Below are positions 62,344 to 64,000 of a stretch of 64,000 nucleotides of DNA, in pieces. The notes beneath the pieces were generated by a model, which worked only from the letters and a program-made list of their open reading frames with translations, was not told the origin of the DNA and did no database searches. The position numbers and the translations under genes are program-made. Numbering within the stretch: the stretch's first letter is position 1; every line of letters starts with the position of its first letter. Origin of the DNA: Hymenobacter ginkgonis (GTDB taxonomy: Bacteria; Bacteroidota; Bacteroidia; Cytophagales; Hymenobacteraceae); assembly GCF_009755225.1 (NCBI RefSeq), contig NZ_WQKZ01000001.1:62001-126000 (forward strand), read 5' to 3'.

Positions 62344-63141
62344 ATGGCTTCTACCCCCGCTACCGGGTCGGCCCCGGCCAAGCCCGCCCGCTCCCGCAAG
62401 CCCCGCGCCAAGGCGCCCGCTACGCCCCCCGCTCCCGAGTTCGCCGAAGCGGGCATTGAAACGCTGCCGCCCGACCGCGTAAACCTCATTGCCGAGGGCC
62501 TGCGCGAAAAATCGAGCGCCAAGCAGGCTATCTACCGGGCTACGCAGGCTGCGTTTGCGCTGCTGCGCCAAGTATCGCAGGAGCTATGCCTGGAACTGAC
62601 CCAAAAGGTAACGGCCGACGCTGACCAGAGTGTAAAGATTGAGTATCAGTCGGTAAACGAAATGGAATTTCACATTCGCTTCTCGGGCGACTTGCTGGTG
62701 TTCGTCATGCACTCCAACATTGTCACCTTCCCCGACGACTTTGGGCCGCTTACTACCCCCTACGTGGCGGCCGACTTCCGGCGGCGCTTCTTTGGGCACA
62801 TCATGGCCTACAATTTTATGGCCGACAGCATTCGCTACCAGCGCCTCAACGACCCCGGCTACTTGCTCGGCCGCCTGCTCATCAACATCGACAGCCACTA
62901 TTTCCTGGAAGGCGTGGAGCAACTCGAACTGCCCGACCACGACATGAGCGGCAGCGTGATAAGCGCCGAATCGCTGCGCCTATTTGTGGAAAGCGCCATG
63001 ATTGCGGCCGTCAACAACGACCTGATTGCCCCGCCGCTGCCCGAAATTCAGCGCATCAGCGTCAAGCAAAAACTCGAAAACCAGCAAGTAAGCCGCGGTA
63101 GCAAAGTAGGCTTTAGCTTCTCGCACCAACAGCAATTCTGA
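62344..63141 (+). CDS. conserved hypothetical protein
   Basis: The 265-residue protein has a basic N-terminal tail (KPARSRKPRAKAPA) and a folded core with EKSSAKQAIYRATQAAFALL, EMEFHIRFSGDLLVFVMHSN, FRRRFFGHIMAYNFMADSIR and GRLLINIDSHYFLEG. It has no signal peptide or membrane segment and is probably cytoplasmic. It looks conserved (ordered, aromatic-rich) and similar proteins appear in Cytophagales genomes as I recall them, but I know no function. The start at 62344 is preferred. The gene is convergent with trpS across the hairpin at 63151-63257. Confidence 0.75.
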   Translation: MASTPATGSAPAKPARSRKPRAKAPATPPAPEFAEAGIETLPPDRVNLIAEGLREKSSAKQAIYRATQAAFALLRQVSQELCLELTQKVTADADQSVKIEYQSVNEMEFHIRFSGDLLVFVMHSNIVTFPDDFGPLTTPYVAADFRRRFFGHIMAYNFMADSIRYQRLNDPGYLLGRLLINIDSHYFLEGVEQLELPDHDMSGSVISAESLRLFVESAMIAAVNNDLIAPPLPEIQRISVKQKLENQQVSRGSKVGFSFSHQQQF

Positions 63142-63150
63142 GGGGGCTTA

Positions 63151-63257
63151 AAAAGAGTGTCCTGCTAAGCTTGGCGAAGCACCTCATTTGCGCCGCTGGA
63201 CTACTAACCCAACGATTCGGACAAGATGGTTTGGCAAGCTTAGCAGGACACTCTTTT
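63151..63257. repeat. long intergenic hairpin repeat, copy C
   Basis: Perfect 23-base arms begin AAAAGAGTGTCCTGCTAAGC (63151-63173) and end in the inverse (63235-63257). The 61-base centre contains CGCCGCTGGACTACTAAC, which closely matches CGCCAGTGGATTACTAAC in copy A at 3684-3785. It lies between the convergent ends of the hypothetical gene and trpS. Confidence 0.7.
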
Positions 63258-63278
63258 CTGCGTTATATAACTCAAATG

Positions 63279-64000
63279 CTACCGACCATACCCCACTTTC
63301 GCGCGCACTTTAGCTAGCACGCCGGCGCCGTAGTCTTGGGCGCGGCGAGCACCGATGGCAAGCTGGGCGTCAATCTCGGATAGGTTATTCATGTAGAAGG
63401 AAAAGCGCTCGCGCTCAGCGCCGAAGCGTTGCAATATCAGCTCGTAGAGGGCCTGCTTGGCGTGGCCGTAGCCGTAGCCACCGGCCTCGTAGCGCTGGCG
63501 CATCTCGGCCGTAGCCTGGGGGGTAGCGAGCAGCGAATACAGCTTGAAGGTGGTATCGGTGTCGGGGTTTTTAGGCGCTTCTAGCGGCGTGCTGTCCGAT
63601 ATGATGCTTTTGATGGTTTTCAGCAACTCCTTTTCGGGGGCAAACACGTCGATGATGTTGCCGTAGCTCTTGCTCATCTTGGCTCCGTCGATGCCGGGAA
63701 TGGTCATCAGCTCAGCATCGACGCGGGACTGGGGCAGCACCAGCGTGTCGCCGTAGCGGTTGTTGAAAGCCTGGGCAATGTCGCGCGCTATCTCCAGGTG
63801 CTGAAGTTGGTCTTTGCCCACCGGCACCACCTCGGCGTTGTAGAGCAGGATGTCGGCCGCCATCAGCACGGGGTAGAAAAACACACCGGCATTCACGTCC
63901 GATAGCCTATCGCTTTTGTCCTTGAAGCTGTGCGCGTTGGCCAGCATGGGGTAGGGCGTGAAGCAGTTCAGGTACCAAGCCAGCTCCGTTACCTGCGGCA
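63279..64000 (-). CDS. trpS: tryptophanyl-tRNA synthetase, C-terminal part
   Basis: The last ~240 residues of TrpRS are present; the 5' part lies beyond the right edge. The class I signature KMSKS appears as GAKMSKSYGN, preceded by PVGKDQLQHLEIARDIAQ and the ADILLYNAEVVPVG block, all typical of bacterial TrpRS. The C-terminal helical domain ends GAGVLAKVRAKVGYGR. The enzyme charges tRNA-Trp in the cytoplasm. It is convergent with the conserved hypothetical gene, with a hairpin repeat between them. Confidence 0.95.
   Translation of the reverse strand, partial: PQVTELAWYLNCFTPYPMLANAHSFKDKSDRLSDVNAGVFFYPVLMAADILLYNAEVVPVGKDQLQHLEIARDIAQAFNNRYGDTLVLPQSRVDAELMTIPGIDGAKMSKSYGNIIDVFAPEKELLKTIKSIISDSTPLEAPKNPDTDTTFKLYSLLATPQATAEMRQRYEAGGYGYGHAKQALYELILQRFGAERERFSFYMNNLSEIDAQLAIGARRAQDYGAGVLAKVRAKVGYGR

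Overview
The window looks like a chromosomal segment of a GC-rich member of the Bacteroidota, most likely Hymenobacter or a close relative. Direct signs are TAnnTTTG promoter boxes just upstream of starts, a type IX secretion (T9SS) C-terminal sorting domain, a carboxypeptidase-regulatory-like/TonB-type outer-membrane barrel protein, CzcA-TolC fusion efflux, PAS/GAF-rich two-component proteins and short STAS-like proteins. The genus is an inference from protein style, not from a marker gene.

Layout. 1-7500 is a housekeeping block: clpC (5' part), a WbqC-like protein, a lipid A-type acyltransferase, a threonylcarbamoyl-AMP synthase, mltG, a YbgC-type thioesterase and a BrkB/YihY membrane protein. 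Two serine tRNAs (CGA and TGA) with a terminator follow at 7573-7860. 8100-16300 is a decaying accessory region. It holds small hypothetical genes, a truncated and frameshifted 7TM-DISM/HTH regulator, a glycine-rich S74-chaperone surface protein with several frame breaks, a T9SS protein with an amber stop, and gene fragments. 16400-22500 holds a three-repeat (possibly beta-trefoil) protein, AraC and Crp regulators, a dioxygenase/esterase pair resembling mhqO/mhqD, and a YdeI-like protein. 22084-29430 is a heavy-metal efflux operon (a CusA/CzcA permease fused to a TolC-like domain, plus a lipoprotein adaptor) followed by an exported Fe/Mn superoxide dismutase. 29537-32060 is a sulfatase with its own formylglycine-generating enzyme. 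32258-38412 is a signalling area: an intact kinase/response-regulator pair, then damaged GAF, PAS/receiver, STAS-like and AraC genes. 38518-46457 holds redox and detoxification genes, a CPA1 antiporter, an M19 dipeptidase and a tannase-like esterase whose last exon-equivalent is out of frame. 46541-50268 has small secreted proteins and a SulP transporter. 50543-58360 is a chemotaxis-like signalling locus without receptors: STAS, CheB, a CheB-CheR-PAS fusion and a large PAS histidine kinase. 58366-62071 is an outer-membrane barrel protein with a fructokinase-like kinase. The window ends with a conserved hypothetical gene and trpS (3' part).

Two themes stand out. First, many genes are broken. 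Single-base changes in homopolymers dominate, but there are also four in-frame TAG codons, a 7-bp tandem duplication and an internal deletion. Some homopolymer breaks could be assembly errors; the nonsense codons, the duplication and the deletion are harder to explain that way. Second, gene ends carry unusually long, nearly perfect hairpins (23-33 bp stems). Two of them share a conserved loop sequence although their arms differ, which suggests an interspersed hairpin repeat family. No CRISPR array, rRNA, insertion sequence or complete prophage was seen.
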